Shown piece after piece: positions 23,172-32,088 of a DNA stretch of 37,870 nt. Below the pieces are notes generated by a model that had not been told where the DNA came from, made no database searches, and saw only the letters and a program-made list of their open reading frames with translations. Each line of letters starts with the position of its first letter. The first letter of the stretch is position 1. The DNA lies in the NCBI GenBank assembly GCA_905205085.1, contig CAJLCG010000011.1, positions 1-37,870 of the forward strand, read 5' to 3'. Source of the DNA: an uncultured Oscillospiraceae bacterium. Lineage in GTDB: Bacteria; Bacillota; Clostridia; Oscillospirales; Oscillospiraceae. A program made the translations under genes and the position numbers.

Positions 23172-24248
23172 TTATCCCAGGGAAATGCCCATGCGCCGGG
23201 CCACCTCCAGCATGCCATGGCCGTCGGGGACCAGGCGGCTCTTGCCGGCGATGTCGGCGAGCTTATTTTCTCCCACGTGGTTGTTCTTCATGGCCACGGT
23301 GATGCCGAAGTTGCCGTCCTCCACCATCTTGGCGGCGTAGGAGCCAAACTGGGTGGCCAACACTCGGTCATAGGGAGAGGGACTGCCGCCCCGCTGGGTG
23401 TGTCCGGGGACGCAGGTGCGGGTCTCAAAGCCGGTCATCTCCTCGATCTGGCGGGCAATGCGGTTGGTGGCGGTGGTGATGCCCTCCTCCTTGCGCTTGG
23501 CCAGACGCTCCTTCTTCTTCATGCGGGACTCCTTGACGTCATAGACGCCCTCGGCCACCGCCAGGATGGAGAAGTGCTTGCCCTGCTTGGCCCGGTTCTC
23601 GATGGCGGCGCACACCTTTTCAATGGTATAGGGCCGCTCGGGGATGAGGATGATGTCCGCGCCGCCGGCGATGCCTGCGTACAGGGTGAGCCAGCCCGCC
23701 TTGTTGCCCATCAGCTCCACCAGCATGCAGCGGCTGTGGCTGCCGGCGGTGGTGTGGACCCGGTCGATGGCCTCAGTGGCGATGTCCACCGCGGAGTGGA
23801 AGCCGAAGGTCACGTCGGTGCCGTAGATGTCGTTGTCGATGGTCTTGGGCAGGCCGATGATGTTCAGGCCCTCCTCGGCCAGAAGGTTGGCCGTCTTATG
23901 GGTGCCGTTGCCGCCCAGGCAGAGAAGGCAGTCCAGCTTCATGGCCGCGTAGTTCTTCTTCATCTCGGCCACCTTGTCCACCTCGTCTTCGCCCACCACC
24001 CGCATGAGCTTGAAGGGCGTGCGCTTGGTGCCCAGAATGGTACCGCCCACGGTGAGGATGCCGGAAAATTCATAGGGCTTCATCTCCCGCCACTCGCCGT
24101 TAATGAGGCCGGAGAAGCCATTGGAAATGCCGATGATGGTCACGTCCTCCCCAAAGCGCTGGTACAGGGCCTTGGCCACCCCTCGGATGGTGGCGTTCAG
24201 GCCCGGACAGTCGCCGCCGGAGGTCAGGATACCCACTCGCTTTTTCAT
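23172..24248 (-). CDS. 6-phosphofructokinase
   Basis: 358 aa. It phosphorylates fructose 6-phosphate in glycolysis. The N-terminal LTSGGDCPGLNATIRG and the catalytic TIDND (136-140) are clear. Residues that set the phosphoryl donor are mixed. In E. coli numbering, position 104 is Gly (GGNGT), as in ATP enzymes. Position 124 is Lys (PKTIDND), as in pyrophosphate enzymes. Position 103 is Asn rather than Asp. ATP use is likelier than PPi but not certain. The start at 24248 gives the family N-terminus and has a G-rich ribosome site; longer readings run into the promoter. Confidence 0.92.
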   Translation of the reverse strand: MKKRVGILTSGGDCPGLNATIRGVAKALYQRFGEDVTIIGISNGFSGLINGEWREMKPYEFSGILTVGGTILGTKRTPFKLMRVVGEDEVDKVAEMKKNYAAMKLDCLLCLGGNGTHKTANLLAEEGLNIIGLPKTIDNDIYGTDVTFGFHSAVDIATEAIDRVHTTAGSHSRCMLVELMGNKAGWLTLYAGIAGGADIILIPERPYTIEKVCAAIENRAKQGKHFSILAVAEGVYDVKESRMKKKERLAKRKEEGITTATNRIARQIEEMTGFETRTCVPGHTQRGGSPSPYDRVLATQFGSYAAKMVEDGNFGITVAMKNNHVGENKLADIAGKSRLVPDGHGMLEVARRMGISLG

Positions 24249-24279
24249 AAGAGTTCCCCCTTCATTACAATCTGGTACA

Positions 24280-24308
24280 AGAGTACTTTTTCCCGGATGG
24301 ATTGTCAA
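24280..24308 (-). promoter_or_regulatory. Candidate promoter of the phosphofructokinase gene
   Basis: Minus-strand TTGACA (24303-24308), 17 bases, then TACTCT (24280-24285), a weak -10. Confidence 0.5.
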
Positions 24309-24361
24309 TATCCTCCTGTCCGGGCGGGCACTTGCCGCCGCCATCATTTTTTGCATTTCTC

Positions 24362-24390
24362 TTTACCCAGATAGGTTTCTTTGGTATAGT
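24362..24390 (+). promoter_or_regulatory. Promoter of the LytTR/GHKL operon
   Basis: TTTACC (24362-24367), 17 bases, TATAGT (24385-24390) with an extended TGG just before the -10. Confidence 0.7.
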
Positions 24391-24451
24391 AAATATGAAA
24401 AAATGCCAGCCGTGTGATCCAGAAAGATTTTTTCGGAAGGGAGGTGCCCGG

Positions 24452-25162
24452 ATGATCCGAATCGCTGTGGCTGAGGACGATCTGTCCTGGGCTCATCAAC
24501 TGCAAACCTATGTGGACCAATATGCCCGGGAGTCGGGCAAAAGCTTTGAGGTGTCTCTGTTTGCCGATGGAGAGGATCTGCTGGAGCAGTATCATGGACA
24601 GTTTGATCTGGTTTTCTTAGATGTCCAGATGCGCTTTCTGGATGGAATGGCCACCGCGGAGCTGATCCGCCGCACCGACCCGGAGGTCATCATCATTTTT
24701 ATCACCAACATGGCCCAGTACGCCATCCGGGGCTATGAGGTGGACGCCCTGGACTACATGCTCAAGCCGGTGGGCTACGCCACCTTTGCCCAGCGTTTGA
24801 GCCGGGCTCTGGGCCGGATGCGCCGCCGGGAGCGCACCTATATTACCGTGCCCATCAAGGGAGGCGCCATGAAGCTGGCGGTGGAGGACATCACCTTTGT
24901 GGAGAGCCAGGGCCACCGGCTCATCTATCACACCGCCGAGGAGGAGTACGTCAGCGCCGGGACCATCAAGGACGCGGAGGAGAAGCTGGAGGGCTACCAC
25001 TTCTTCCGCAGCAACAAGGGCTATCTTCTGAACCTGGAGCACGTGGACGGCATCCAGGACAACTGCGCCCTGGTGGGAGAGCATAAGCTGCTCATCAGCC
25101 GCTCCCGCAAGGCCCCCTTCCTGGAGGCCCTGACCGCCTATATGGGAGGTGGCGCCCGGTGA
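24452..25162 (+). CDS. LytTR-family response regulator
   Basis: 236 aa. A receiver domain (1-120) with acidic residues AEDD at 7-10 and phosphoacceptor Asp57 (FLDVQM) is joined to a LytTR DNA-binding domain (about 135-236; YITVPIKGG, HFFRSNKGYLLNLEHV). AgrA/VirR-type regulators of this kind bind imperfect direct repeats upstream of targets. The start at 24452 follows GGGAGGTG. It overlaps the sensor kinase gene by 4 bases, forming a cognate pair. The target is unknown; the nearest downstream operon encodes two GH3 enzymes, but no clear LytTR repeat was recognised there. No AgrB/AgrD-like peptide genes are present. Confidence 0.93.
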   Translation: MIRIAVAEDDLSWAHQLQTYVDQYARESGKSFEVSLFADGEDLLEQYHGQFDLVFLDVQMRFLDGMATAELIRRTDPEVIIIFITNMAQYAIRGYEVDALDYMLKPVGYATFAQRLSRALGRMRRRERTYITVPIKGGAMKLAVEDITFVESQGHRLIYHTAEEEYVSAGTIKDAEEKLEGYHFFRSNKGYLLNLEHVDGIQDNCALVGEHKLLISRSRKAPFLEALTAYMGGGAR

Positions 25163-26463
25163 GTGAAACCATGCCCCGCCTGTTTACTGCTCTGGCCGAG
25201 TGGGGAGCCTGCATGCTCTTTCTGCTCCAATACTCCCGCAGGCTCCGCGGCCCCCGGTTCTGGCTGACCGCAGCGGGCGCTCTGGTGGTGCAGGTTGTGT
25301 GGCTGGAGGGGACCGGCTCCCTTCCAGTGGCCTTCTGGATGCCCGCCATGGCGGTAGCGGTGGGGCTTATGTTTGTATTTTTGGCGCTCTGCGGCCGCAG
25401 CGACCTGCTGGGTGCGGGCTACTGCACGGTGCGGGCCTTCCTGCTGGCGGAATTTACCGCCTCGCTGGAGTGGCAGCTGTACGCCTTTTTTGTGTGGGAA
25501 ACCAAAATCGATGGTTTTGTTCCGGCCACCGCCTTTCTCGTTGTGATATACAGCGGCGTGTTTCTGCTGGCCTACCACCTGGAGCAGCGGGTATCCCAGG
25601 GGGGCGACCTGCCCCGGATGACCGGGCGGGAGCTGCTGTCCGCCGCCTCCATGGGCCTGGCCGCCTTCCTCATCAGCAACATGAGCTTTGTCACCGCCAA
25701 CACCCCCTTCACCAGCTCGGTGGAGCAGGAGATCGCCAACATCCGCACCCTGGTGGATCTGGCCGGAGTGGTCATCCTCTACGCCTACCACATCCAGCTC
25801 TTTGAGCTGCACACCCGCCGGGAGCTGGACGCCATCAAAAATATCCTGCAAAACCAGTATGTGCAGTACCGCCAGTCCCGGGAATCCATCGACGTCATCA
25901 ACCGTAAGTACCACGACCTGAAGCACCAGATCGCTGTCCTTCGGGCTGAGCAGGACCCCGCCCGCCGCTCCGCCTTTCTGGACCAGATGGAGGAGGAGAT
26001 CCAACACTACGAGGCCCAGAACAAAACCGGCAACTCGGTGCTGGATACGGTGCTCACCGGCAAGAGCCTCTACTGCGCCAAGCACCAAATCAAGCTCACC
26101 TGCGTGGCCAACGGGGCCCGGCTGGCCTTTATGGATGTAATGGACATCTGTACCTTGTTCGGCAACGCCCTGGACAACGCCATCGAGTGTGAGCTGTCTA
26201 TCCCAGATAAGGAAAAGCGGCTTATTCACCTGGAGGTCTACGCCAAAAAAGACTTTTTGGTCATCCGGTGTGAAAACTACTGCCCCACGCCCCCCGTCTT
26301 TGAGCACGGCCTGCCGGTGACCACCAAGGCCGACCGGGAGTACCACGGCTATGGGCTTAAGAGCATGCGCTACACCGCCCAAAAGTACGGCGGCACCATG
26401 ACCGTCCAGGCCAAGGACGAGTGGTTTCAGCTCACCCTGCTCTTCCCCCTGGAACACCATTAA
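25159..26463 (+). CDS. Sensor histidine kinase, AgrC-like (GHKL)
   Basis: 434 aa. About six N-terminal membrane segments (1-210) precede a coiled linker, the H-box KYHDLKHQ, and a GHKL ATPase domain with N-box FGNALDNAIE and G-box YGLKSM. This layout is that of AgrC/HPK10 kinases that sense peptides or other small signals. The GTG start overlaps the regulator stop (GTGA) with GGGAGGTGG as ribosome site; an ATG at 25171 is a possible alternative. It should phosphorylate the upstream LytTR regulator. The signal is unknown. Confidence 0.92.
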   Translation: MSETMPRLFTALAEWGACMLFLLQYSRRLRGPRFWLTAAGALVVQVVWLEGTGSLPVAFWMPAMAVAVGLMFVFLALCGRSDLLGAGYCTVRAFLLAEFTASLEWQLYAFFVWETKIDGFVPATAFLVVIYSGVFLLAYHLEQRVSQGGDLPRMTGRELLSAASMGLAAFLISNMSFVTANTPFTSSVEQEIANIRTLVDLAGVVILYAYHIQLFELHTRRELDAIKNILQNQYVQYRQSRESIDVINRKYHDLKHQIAVLRAEQDPARRSAFLDQMEEEIQHYEAQNKTGNSVLDTVLTGKSLYCAKHQIKLTCVANGARLAFMDVMDICTLFGNALDNAIECELSIPDKEKRLIHLEVYAKKDFLVIRCENYCPTPPVFEHGLPVTTKADREYHGYGLKSMRYTAQKYGGTMTVQAKDEWFQLTLLFPLEHH

Positions 26464-26492
26464 ATTGCGGAAAAACTTTCCCCTTGCGGACC

Positions 26493-26530
26493 ACCCCGCT
26501 TGTTTATACTGCCAAACAAGCGGGGTTTCA
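26493..26530 (+). terminator. Intrinsic terminator of the two-component operon
   Basis: A 13-bp stem ACCCCGCTTGTTT / AAACAAGCGGGGT with an 8-base loop is followed by TTCATTTT. Confidence 0.85.
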
Positions 26531-26532
26531 TT

Positions 26533-26624
26533 TTGTGTACTTTCACAATATTTTTTGCAGTTTACGCCTAAAAGACAGCAGTTTGTGCCTTGTGTGAAAA
26601 ATCCAGGTTAAGTTGTGATAAACT
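26533..26624 (+). promoter_or_regulatory. Upstream region of the GH3 operon with TTGTG repeats
   Basis: TTGTG-N6-CACAA (26533-26548) is a short palindrome; TTGTG recurs at 26583, 26590 and 26613. A weak promoter, GTGAAA (26594-26599) with GATAAA (26617-26622) after 17 bases and TGT before the -10, is possible. The rest of the leader to 26693 shows only the AGGAGG ribosome site. Confidence 0.35.
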
Positions 26625-26693
26625 CCTCTCAGATTCGGGAGGGGCGGTTCTGTGTGCGTCCTTCCCAAAAACACGACAGGAGGAAGAAAAGAA

Positions 26694-29576
26694 ATGCTTG
26701 CCATCAACATTGAAGACGTAATCTCCGTGTTGAACACCTGCAAACCCTACCTGATCGGGCTTGCCGTCGTGCTGGTCCTGGCCATCGTGGCCATGATCGC
26801 CTGCCGCAAGATGGCCCGGTCCAAGAAGTTCCTGATCCGGGGCGAGGCCGCCCTGGCCATGGTGCTGGCCATCGCCGTCACCGTGAACCTCATCTGCTTT
26901 GGCCCCATGAGCAGCCTCATCTCCCTGGCCATGGGCGACGGCTCCGTCACCGACGAGACGGCCGCTTCCGCCAATGAGCTGTGCCAGACTATCGCCGAAG
27001 AAGGCATCGTCATGGTGAAGAACGAGGGCGCCCTGCCCCTGAGCAACACCAAGCTCAACGTGTTCGGCTGGTCCTCCACCAACCCTGTCTACGGCGGCAC
27101 CGGTTCCGGCGGCCTGTCCGACTCCTATCCCACTGTCTCCCTGCTGGAGGGCCTGAGCAACGCCGGCATCGAGTACAACACCACCATCACCGACTTCTAC
27201 ACCGAGTACCGTGACACCCGTCCCACCGTGGGCATGTGGGGCCAGGACTGGACCATCCCCGAGCCCACCATGGAGGAGTATGACGCCGCCGGCATCTTCG
27301 AGAATGCCAAGGAGTACTCCGACACCGCTCTGATCGTCATCTCCCGCTCCGGCGGCGAGGGCGCCGACCTGCCCACCAGCTATGACGGCGAGGACACCTT
27401 TGAAGAGGGCGGCACCTGGGGTGCCTCCGGCGTGCGCATCAGCTCCCAGGACGATGACCGGGATGCCAGCAAGCACTATCTGGAGCTGAGCAACCGCGAG
27501 ATCGCCATGGTGGAGCGCGTCACCAGCGAGTTCGACAACGTTATCGTGGTCATCAACGCCGCCAACCCCATGGAGCTGGGCTGGCTGGACCAGTATGATT
27601 CCATCAAGGGCGCTCTGGTTATGGCCGGCCCCGGTCAGACCGGCTTCAATGCCCTGGGCGAGATCCTCACCGGCGAGGTGAACCCCTCCGCCAAGATGGT
27701 GGACACCTATGTCTATGACCTGACCCAGACCCCCACCTGGAACAACTTCGGCAGCATGTTCTATGACAACATGGACGAGTTTGCCGTGGACGGCGCGGTT
27801 CCCTCCTTTGTCAACTACGTAGAGGGCATCTATGTTGGCTACAAGTTCTATGAGACCGCCGCTGCTGAGGGCCTCATTGACTATGAGTCCACCGTCCAGT
27901 ATCCCTTCGGCTACGGCCTGAGCTACACCACCTTCACCCAGGAGATGGGCGCCATCTCCGAGAGCAACGGCACCATCACCTTTGACGTGACCGTCACCAA
28001 CACCGGCGACGTGGCCGGCAAGGACGTGGTCCAGGTCTACTACAATCCCCCCTACACCAACGGCGGCATTGAGAAGGCTACCGCCAACCTCATTGCTTTC
28101 GACAAGACCGACCTGCTGGAGCCCGGCGCTTCCCAGACCCTGACCATCTCCTTCGACGTGGAGGACATGGCTTCCTATGACACCTACGGTGCCGGCGCTT
28201 ACGTGCTGGAGGCCGGCGACTACGCCATCTCCATCAACTCCGACGCCCACACCGCCATCGCTTCCCAGACCTACAACGTTCCCACCACCATCACCTACGG
28301 CGACACCAGCCCCCGCTCCACCGACGCCGTGGCCGCTTCCAACCAGTTTGCCTTCGCTGAGGGCGATGTGACCTACCTCAGCCGCGCCAACGGCTTTGCC
28401 AACTACGACGAGGCCACTGCTGCTCCCACCAACTTCACCATGGATGAGGAGACCAAGGCTACCTTCTATAACAACAGCAACTACGACCCCAATGAGTTCA
28501 ATAACCCCGACGACGAGATGCCCACCACCGGCGCCAAGAACGGCCTGAAGCTGGAGGATCTGCGGGGCGTGGACTATGACGATCCCCAGTGGGATGAGCT
28601 GCTGGACCAGATGACCGTGTCTGAGATGGACACCCTCATCGCCATCGGCGGCTACCAGACCTCCGCTATCAACAGCATCGGCAAGGTGCAGACCATCGAC
28701 TGCGACGGTCCTGCCTCCATCAACAACAACTTCACCGGCAAGGGCTCCATCGGCTTCCCCGCCGCTGTCATGATCGCCGCCACCTGGAATGTGGACCTGG
28801 CCAATGACTTCGGCGAGCGCATCGGCAAGATGGCCGACGAGATGGGCGTGTCCGGCTGGTACGCTCCCGCTATGAACACCCACCGTTCCGCTTTCGCTGG
28901 CCGTAACTTCGAGTACTACTCTGAGGACGGCGTTCTGGGCGGCAACATGGCTGCCAGCGCCATCCTGGGTGCCCAGGAGCACGGCGTGTATGCCTACATG
29001 AAGCACTTCGCCCTCAATGACCAGGAGACCAACCGCTGTGGTATGCTGTGCACCTGGGCCAACGAGCAGTCCATCCGTGAGATCTACCTCAAGCCCTTCG
29101 AGATCGCCGTGAAGGACGGCGGCTGCCAGGCGGTCATGTCCTCCTTCAACTACATCGGCACCACCTGGGCCGGCGCCTGCGACGAGCTGCTCAACAACGT
29201 GCTGCGTGACGAGTGGGGCTTCCAGGGCTTCGTGCTCACCGACTACTTCGGCGTGTACGGCTACATGGACTCCGACCAGGCCATCCGCGGCGGCACCGAC
29301 TGCATGCTGGTTGCCTACGACACCGAGACCAACCACGTCACCGACACCACCAGCGCCACCTCCGTGCTGGCTATGCGTCAGGCCTGTAAGAACATCCTGT
29401 ACACCACCGTGAACTCCCGTGCCTATGATCCCGCCAACCTGTCCGGCGGCGGGCTCCAGGGCTGGCAGATCGCTGCCATCGCCATCGACGTGGTGGTGGG
29501 CGTGATCCTGGTCGCCGGCGCGGTGATGATCATCAAGAAGTCCAAGAAGATGGAGGACGCCTCCACTCAGGCTTAA
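26694..29576 (+). CDS. Membrane-anchored GH3 beta-glucosidase with swapped domain order
   Basis: 960 aa. Two N-terminal membrane segments (about 17-38 and 52-75) are joined by a basic loop. A GH3 C-terminal-type domain follows (about 95-400, EEGIVMVKNEGALPLS, SGGEGADLP), then a Fn3-like domain (about 425-520), then the GH3 catalytic barrel (about 640-890) with nucleophile Asp850 in VLTDYFG, then a last membrane segment (about 923-945) and KKSKK. The order is reversed from usual GH3 enzymes. Reversed GH3s are known from rumen bacteria; membrane segments at both ends are less familiar. The positive-inside rule places the enzyme outside. The sugar removed is unknown. The start at 26694 follows AGGAGG. 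Confidence 0.9.
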   Translation: MLAINIEDVISVLNTCKPYLIGLAVVLVLAIVAMIACRKMARSKKFLIRGEAALAMVLAIAVTVNLICFGPMSSLISLAMGDGSVTDETAASANELCQTIAEEGIVMVKNEGALPLSNTKLNVFGWSSTNPVYGGTGSGGLSDSYPTVSLLEGLSNAGIEYNTTITDFYTEYRDTRPTVGMWGQDWTIPEPTMEEYDAAGIFENAKEYSDTALIVISRSGGEGADLPTSYDGEDTFEEGGTWGASGVRISSQDDDRDASKHYLELSNREIAMVERVTSEFDNVIVVINAANPMELGWLDQYDSIKGALVMAGPGQTGFNALGEILTGEVNPSAKMVDTYVYDLTQTPTWNNFGSMFYDNMDEFAVDGAVPSFVNYVEGIYVGYKFYETAAAEGLIDYESTVQYPFGYGLSYTTFTQEMGAISESNGTITFDVTVTNTGDVAGKDVVQVYYNPPYTNGGIEKATANLIAFDKTDLLEPGASQTLTISFDVEDMASYDTYGAGAYVLEAGDYAISINSDAHTAIASQTYNVPTTITYGDTSPRSTDAVAASNQFAFAEGDVTYLSRANGFANYDEATAAPTNFTMDEETKATFYNNSNYDPNEFNNPDDEMPTTGAKNGLKLEDLRGVDYDDPQWDELLDQMTVSEMDTLIAIGGYQTSAINSIGKVQTIDCDGPASINNNFTGKGSIGFPAAVMIAATWNVDLANDFGERIGKMADEMGVSGWYAPAMNTHRSAFAGRNFEYYSEDGVLGGNMAASAILGAQEHGVYAYMKHFALNDQETNRCGMLCTWANEQSIREIYLKPFEIAVKDGGCQAVMSSFNYIGTTWAGACDELLNNVLRDEWGFQGFVLTDYFGVYGYMDSDQAIRGGTDCMLVAYDTETNHVTDTTSATSVLAMRQACKNILYTTVNSRAYDPANLSGGGLQGWQIAAIAIDVVVGVILVAGAVMIIKKSKKMEDASTQA

Positions 29577-29588
29577 CTACCCTAGGAG

Positions 29589-29613
29589 ATCCCCCCGGGC
29601 CCACCGGGGGGAT
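29589..29613 (+). terminator. Intercistronic hairpin between the GH3 genes
   Basis: A perfect 10-bp stem ATCCCCCCGG / CCGGGGGGAT with a 5-base loop, followed by TCCCCCTT and not a true T-run. It is more likely a partial terminator or RNA-stabilising hairpin. Confidence 0.55.
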
Positions 29614-29667
29614 TCCCCCTTACATCCGCATTTATATCCATACCGCTGAATGAAAGGGAGATAGATT

Positions 29668-32088
29668 GTGAAACACCAAGATATTCTGGATAAGCTGACC
29701 CTGGAACAAAAGATTGCCCTGCTCTCCGGCCGGGACGTGTGGAGCACCTACCCCTTTCCCAAGGCGGGTGTACCCAGCATGTTCCTGTCTGACGGCCCCC
29801 ACGGGGTGCGCAAGCAGCTGGGAGAGGGCGACCATTTAGGCATCAATGCCAGCCAGCCCGCCACCTGCTTCCCCACCGCCGCCGGCATTGCCAACAGCTG
29901 GGACGAGGAGCTGGCCACTCTGTGCGGCCGCACCATCGGCGAGGAGGCCGCCTGCCAGCAGGTAAACGTGCTGCTGGGCCCCGGCCTGAACACCAAGCGC
30001 AGCCCTCTGGGCGGGCGGAACTTTGAGTACTACTCCGAGGACCCCTACCTGGGCGGCAAGATGGCCGCCGCCTTCATCCGGGGCGTACAGGAAAACGGCA
30101 TCTCCGCCTGCCCCAAGCACTTTGCTGCCAACTCCCAGGAGCTGCTGCGCATGACCAGCGACAGCGTGGTGGACGAGCGGACCCTGCGGGAGCTCTACCT
30201 CACCAACTTTGAGATCGCCGTCAAGGAGGGCCACCCCAAGTCCATCATGTCCTCCTACAACAAAGTAAACGGCACCTACGCCAACGAGAACGCCCACCTG
30301 CTCACCGAGATCCTCCGGGACGAGTGGGGCTTTGACGGCTTTGTAGTCACCGACTGGGGCGGCTGCAACAGCCAGACTGCCGGCATCAAGGCGGGCAGCA
30401 ACCTGGAGATGCCCGGCACCATCGGCGACAGCGACCGGGAGCTGATGGCCTCCCTGAAGGCGGGCAAGATCACCGAAGGGGAGATCGACCTGCGGGTGGA
30501 TCAGCTGCTGGACGTGATTCTGGCCACCCACGAGGCCACCGCCGGCGGCAAGCGGAACTTCGACCAGGAGGCCCACCACGCTGTGGCCCGTCAGGCCGCT
30601 GCCCAGACCGCCGTGCTGCTGAAGAATGAGGGCGATCTGCTGCCCCTGGCTCCCAGCACCCGGGTGGCCGTCATCGGCGACATGGCCCTGGAGCCCCGGT
30701 ATCAGGGCGCCGGTTCCTCCCTGGTAAACCCCACCAAGCTGGATAAGCCTCTGGACTGCCTGAAGGAGAGCGGTCTGGACGTGGTGGGCCACGCCCAGGG
30801 CTACCTGCGCAACGGCAAGGAGGACGCGGGCCTTCAGCAGGCCGCCGTCCAACTGGCCGGCCAGGCCGATGTGGTGCTGCTCTATCTGGGTCTGCCTGAG
30901 ATCTTTGAGAGCGAGGGCATGGACCGCACCCACATGCGCCTGCCCGCCAACCAGAACCGCCTGCTGGAGGCGGTGGCCGCCGCCAACCCCAAGGTGGTGG
31001 TGGTCCTCTCCGGCGGCTCTCCCGTGGAACTGCCCTGGTACGACAAGGCGGCCGCCATCGTTCACGGCTATCTGGGCGGCCAGGCGGGCGCCGGCGCCAT
31101 AGCCGACATCCTCACCGGCAAGGTGAACCCCTCCGGCAAGCTGGCCGAGACCTATCCCCTGGTCTACGACGACACCCCCAACCGGGATTTCTTCCCCGGC
31201 CGGGAGCTCACCGCCCAGTACCGGGAGTCCATCTTCGTGGGCTACCGCTACTACCTCACCGCCCAGAAGGCGGTACGCTTCCCCTTCGGCTTTGGTCTGA
31301 GCTACACCACCTTTGCCTACTCGGACCTGAAGGCCGACAAGGAGAAGGTTACCTTCACCCTCACCAACACCGGCAAGCGGGCTGGTGCCGAGGTGGCTCA
31401 GCTGTATGTCTCCCGTCCTGACAGCCAGCTCTTTACTCCCCTGCGGGAGCTCAAGGGCTTTGCCAAGGTGTTCCTCCAGCCCGGAGAGAGCCGCACCGTC
31501 ACCATTTCCCTGGATGACAAGGCCTTCCGCTACTTCAACGTGAAGACCAACCGCTGGGAGATTGAGGGCGGCACCTACCGCCTGGAGGTGGGCGCCAGCG
31601 CCGCCGACATCCTCCTCACCGCTCAGGTAGAGGTGGAGGGCACCGGCGCTCCCATCCCCTATGACCGGGAGAAGCTGTCCTGCTACTACTCCGCCCAGGT
31701 ACAGGCCGTCCCCGACGACCAGTTTACCACCCTGCTGGGCCGTCCCATTCCCCAGGACAAGTGGGTTCGCTCCCGCCCCCTGGGCTACAACGACAGCCTG
31801 TCCCAGATGATTTACGCCAAGGGTTTTGTGGCCCGCTTCGCCGCCGGCCGTCTGGCCGCCATCCAGCGCAAGAGCGAAGAGAAGGACCAGCCCAACCTGA
31901 ACGTTCTCTTTATCCACAGCATGCCTTTCCGCGGCCTGGCCAAGATGAGCAACGGTCTGGTGACCACAGAGATGACCGCCTCCATTCTGGATGCCTGCAA
32001 CGGCCACTTCTTCCGCGGCATGGGTAAAACCATCGCCGGCTTCTTCGCCAACGGAAAGGTCAAGAAGGAGAGGAGCAAAAAACTGTGA
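29668..32088 (+). CDS. GH3 beta-glucosidase, conventional order
   Basis: 806 aa. The catalytic barrel comes first, with nucleophile Asp229 (FVVTDWGG) and the substrate-binding KHFAANSQE block. The GH3 C-terminal domain (about 310-510) carries the likely acid/base region ESEGMDR, and a Fn3-like domain follows (about 565-660). A further 145-residue tail (FIHSMPFRGLAKM) of unknown role ends the protein. There is no signal peptide, so it should act in the cytoplasm, hydrolysing imported beta-glucosides. The GTG start follows AAGGGAG. With the tethered upstream enzyme it could form an outside/inside pair on the same type of substrate (inference). Confidence 0.93.
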   Translation: MKHQDILDKLTLEQKIALLSGRDVWSTYPFPKAGVPSMFLSDGPHGVRKQLGEGDHLGINASQPATCFPTAAGIANSWDEELATLCGRTIGEEAACQQVNVLLGPGLNTKRSPLGGRNFEYYSEDPYLGGKMAAAFIRGVQENGISACPKHFAANSQELLRMTSDSVVDERTLRELYLTNFEIAVKEGHPKSIMSSYNKVNGTYANENAHLLTEILRDEWGFDGFVVTDWGGCNSQTAGIKAGSNLEMPGTIGDSDRELMASLKAGKITEGEIDLRVDQLLDVILATHEATAGGKRNFDQEAHHAVARQAAAQTAVLLKNEGDLLPLAPSTRVAVIGDMALEPRYQGAGSSLVNPTKLDKPLDCLKESGLDVVGHAQGYLRNGKEDAGLQQAAVQLAGQADVVLLYLGLPEIFESEGMDRTHMRLPANQNRLLEAVAAANPKVVVVLSGGSPVELPWYDKAAAIVHGYLGGQAGAGAIADILTGKVNPSGKLAETYPLVYDDTPNRDFFPGRELTAQYRESIFVGYRYYLTAQKAVRFPFGFGLSYTTFAYSDLKADKEKVTFTLTNTGKRAGAEVAQLYVSRPDSQLFTPLRELKGFAKVFLQPGESRTVTISLDDKAFRYFNVKTNRWEIEGGTYRLEVGASAADILLTAQVEVEGTGAPIPYDREKLSCYYSAQVQAVPDDQFTTLLGRPIPQDKWVRSRPLGYNDSLSQMIYAKGFVARFAAGRLAAIQRKSEEKDQPNLNVLFIHSMPFRGLAKMSNGLVTTEMTASILDACNGHFFRGMGKTIAGFFANGKVKKERSKKL

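Noticed and set aside
26568..29336. A 922-codon minus-strand open frame opposite the tethered GH3 gene
   Set aside because: Low-complexity Gly/Val/His sequence with no family likeness; a mirror of the GC-rich gene on the plus strand.
29836..32007. A 723-codon minus-strand open frame opposite the second GH3 gene
   Set aside because: Same composition artefact; no ribosome site or motif.
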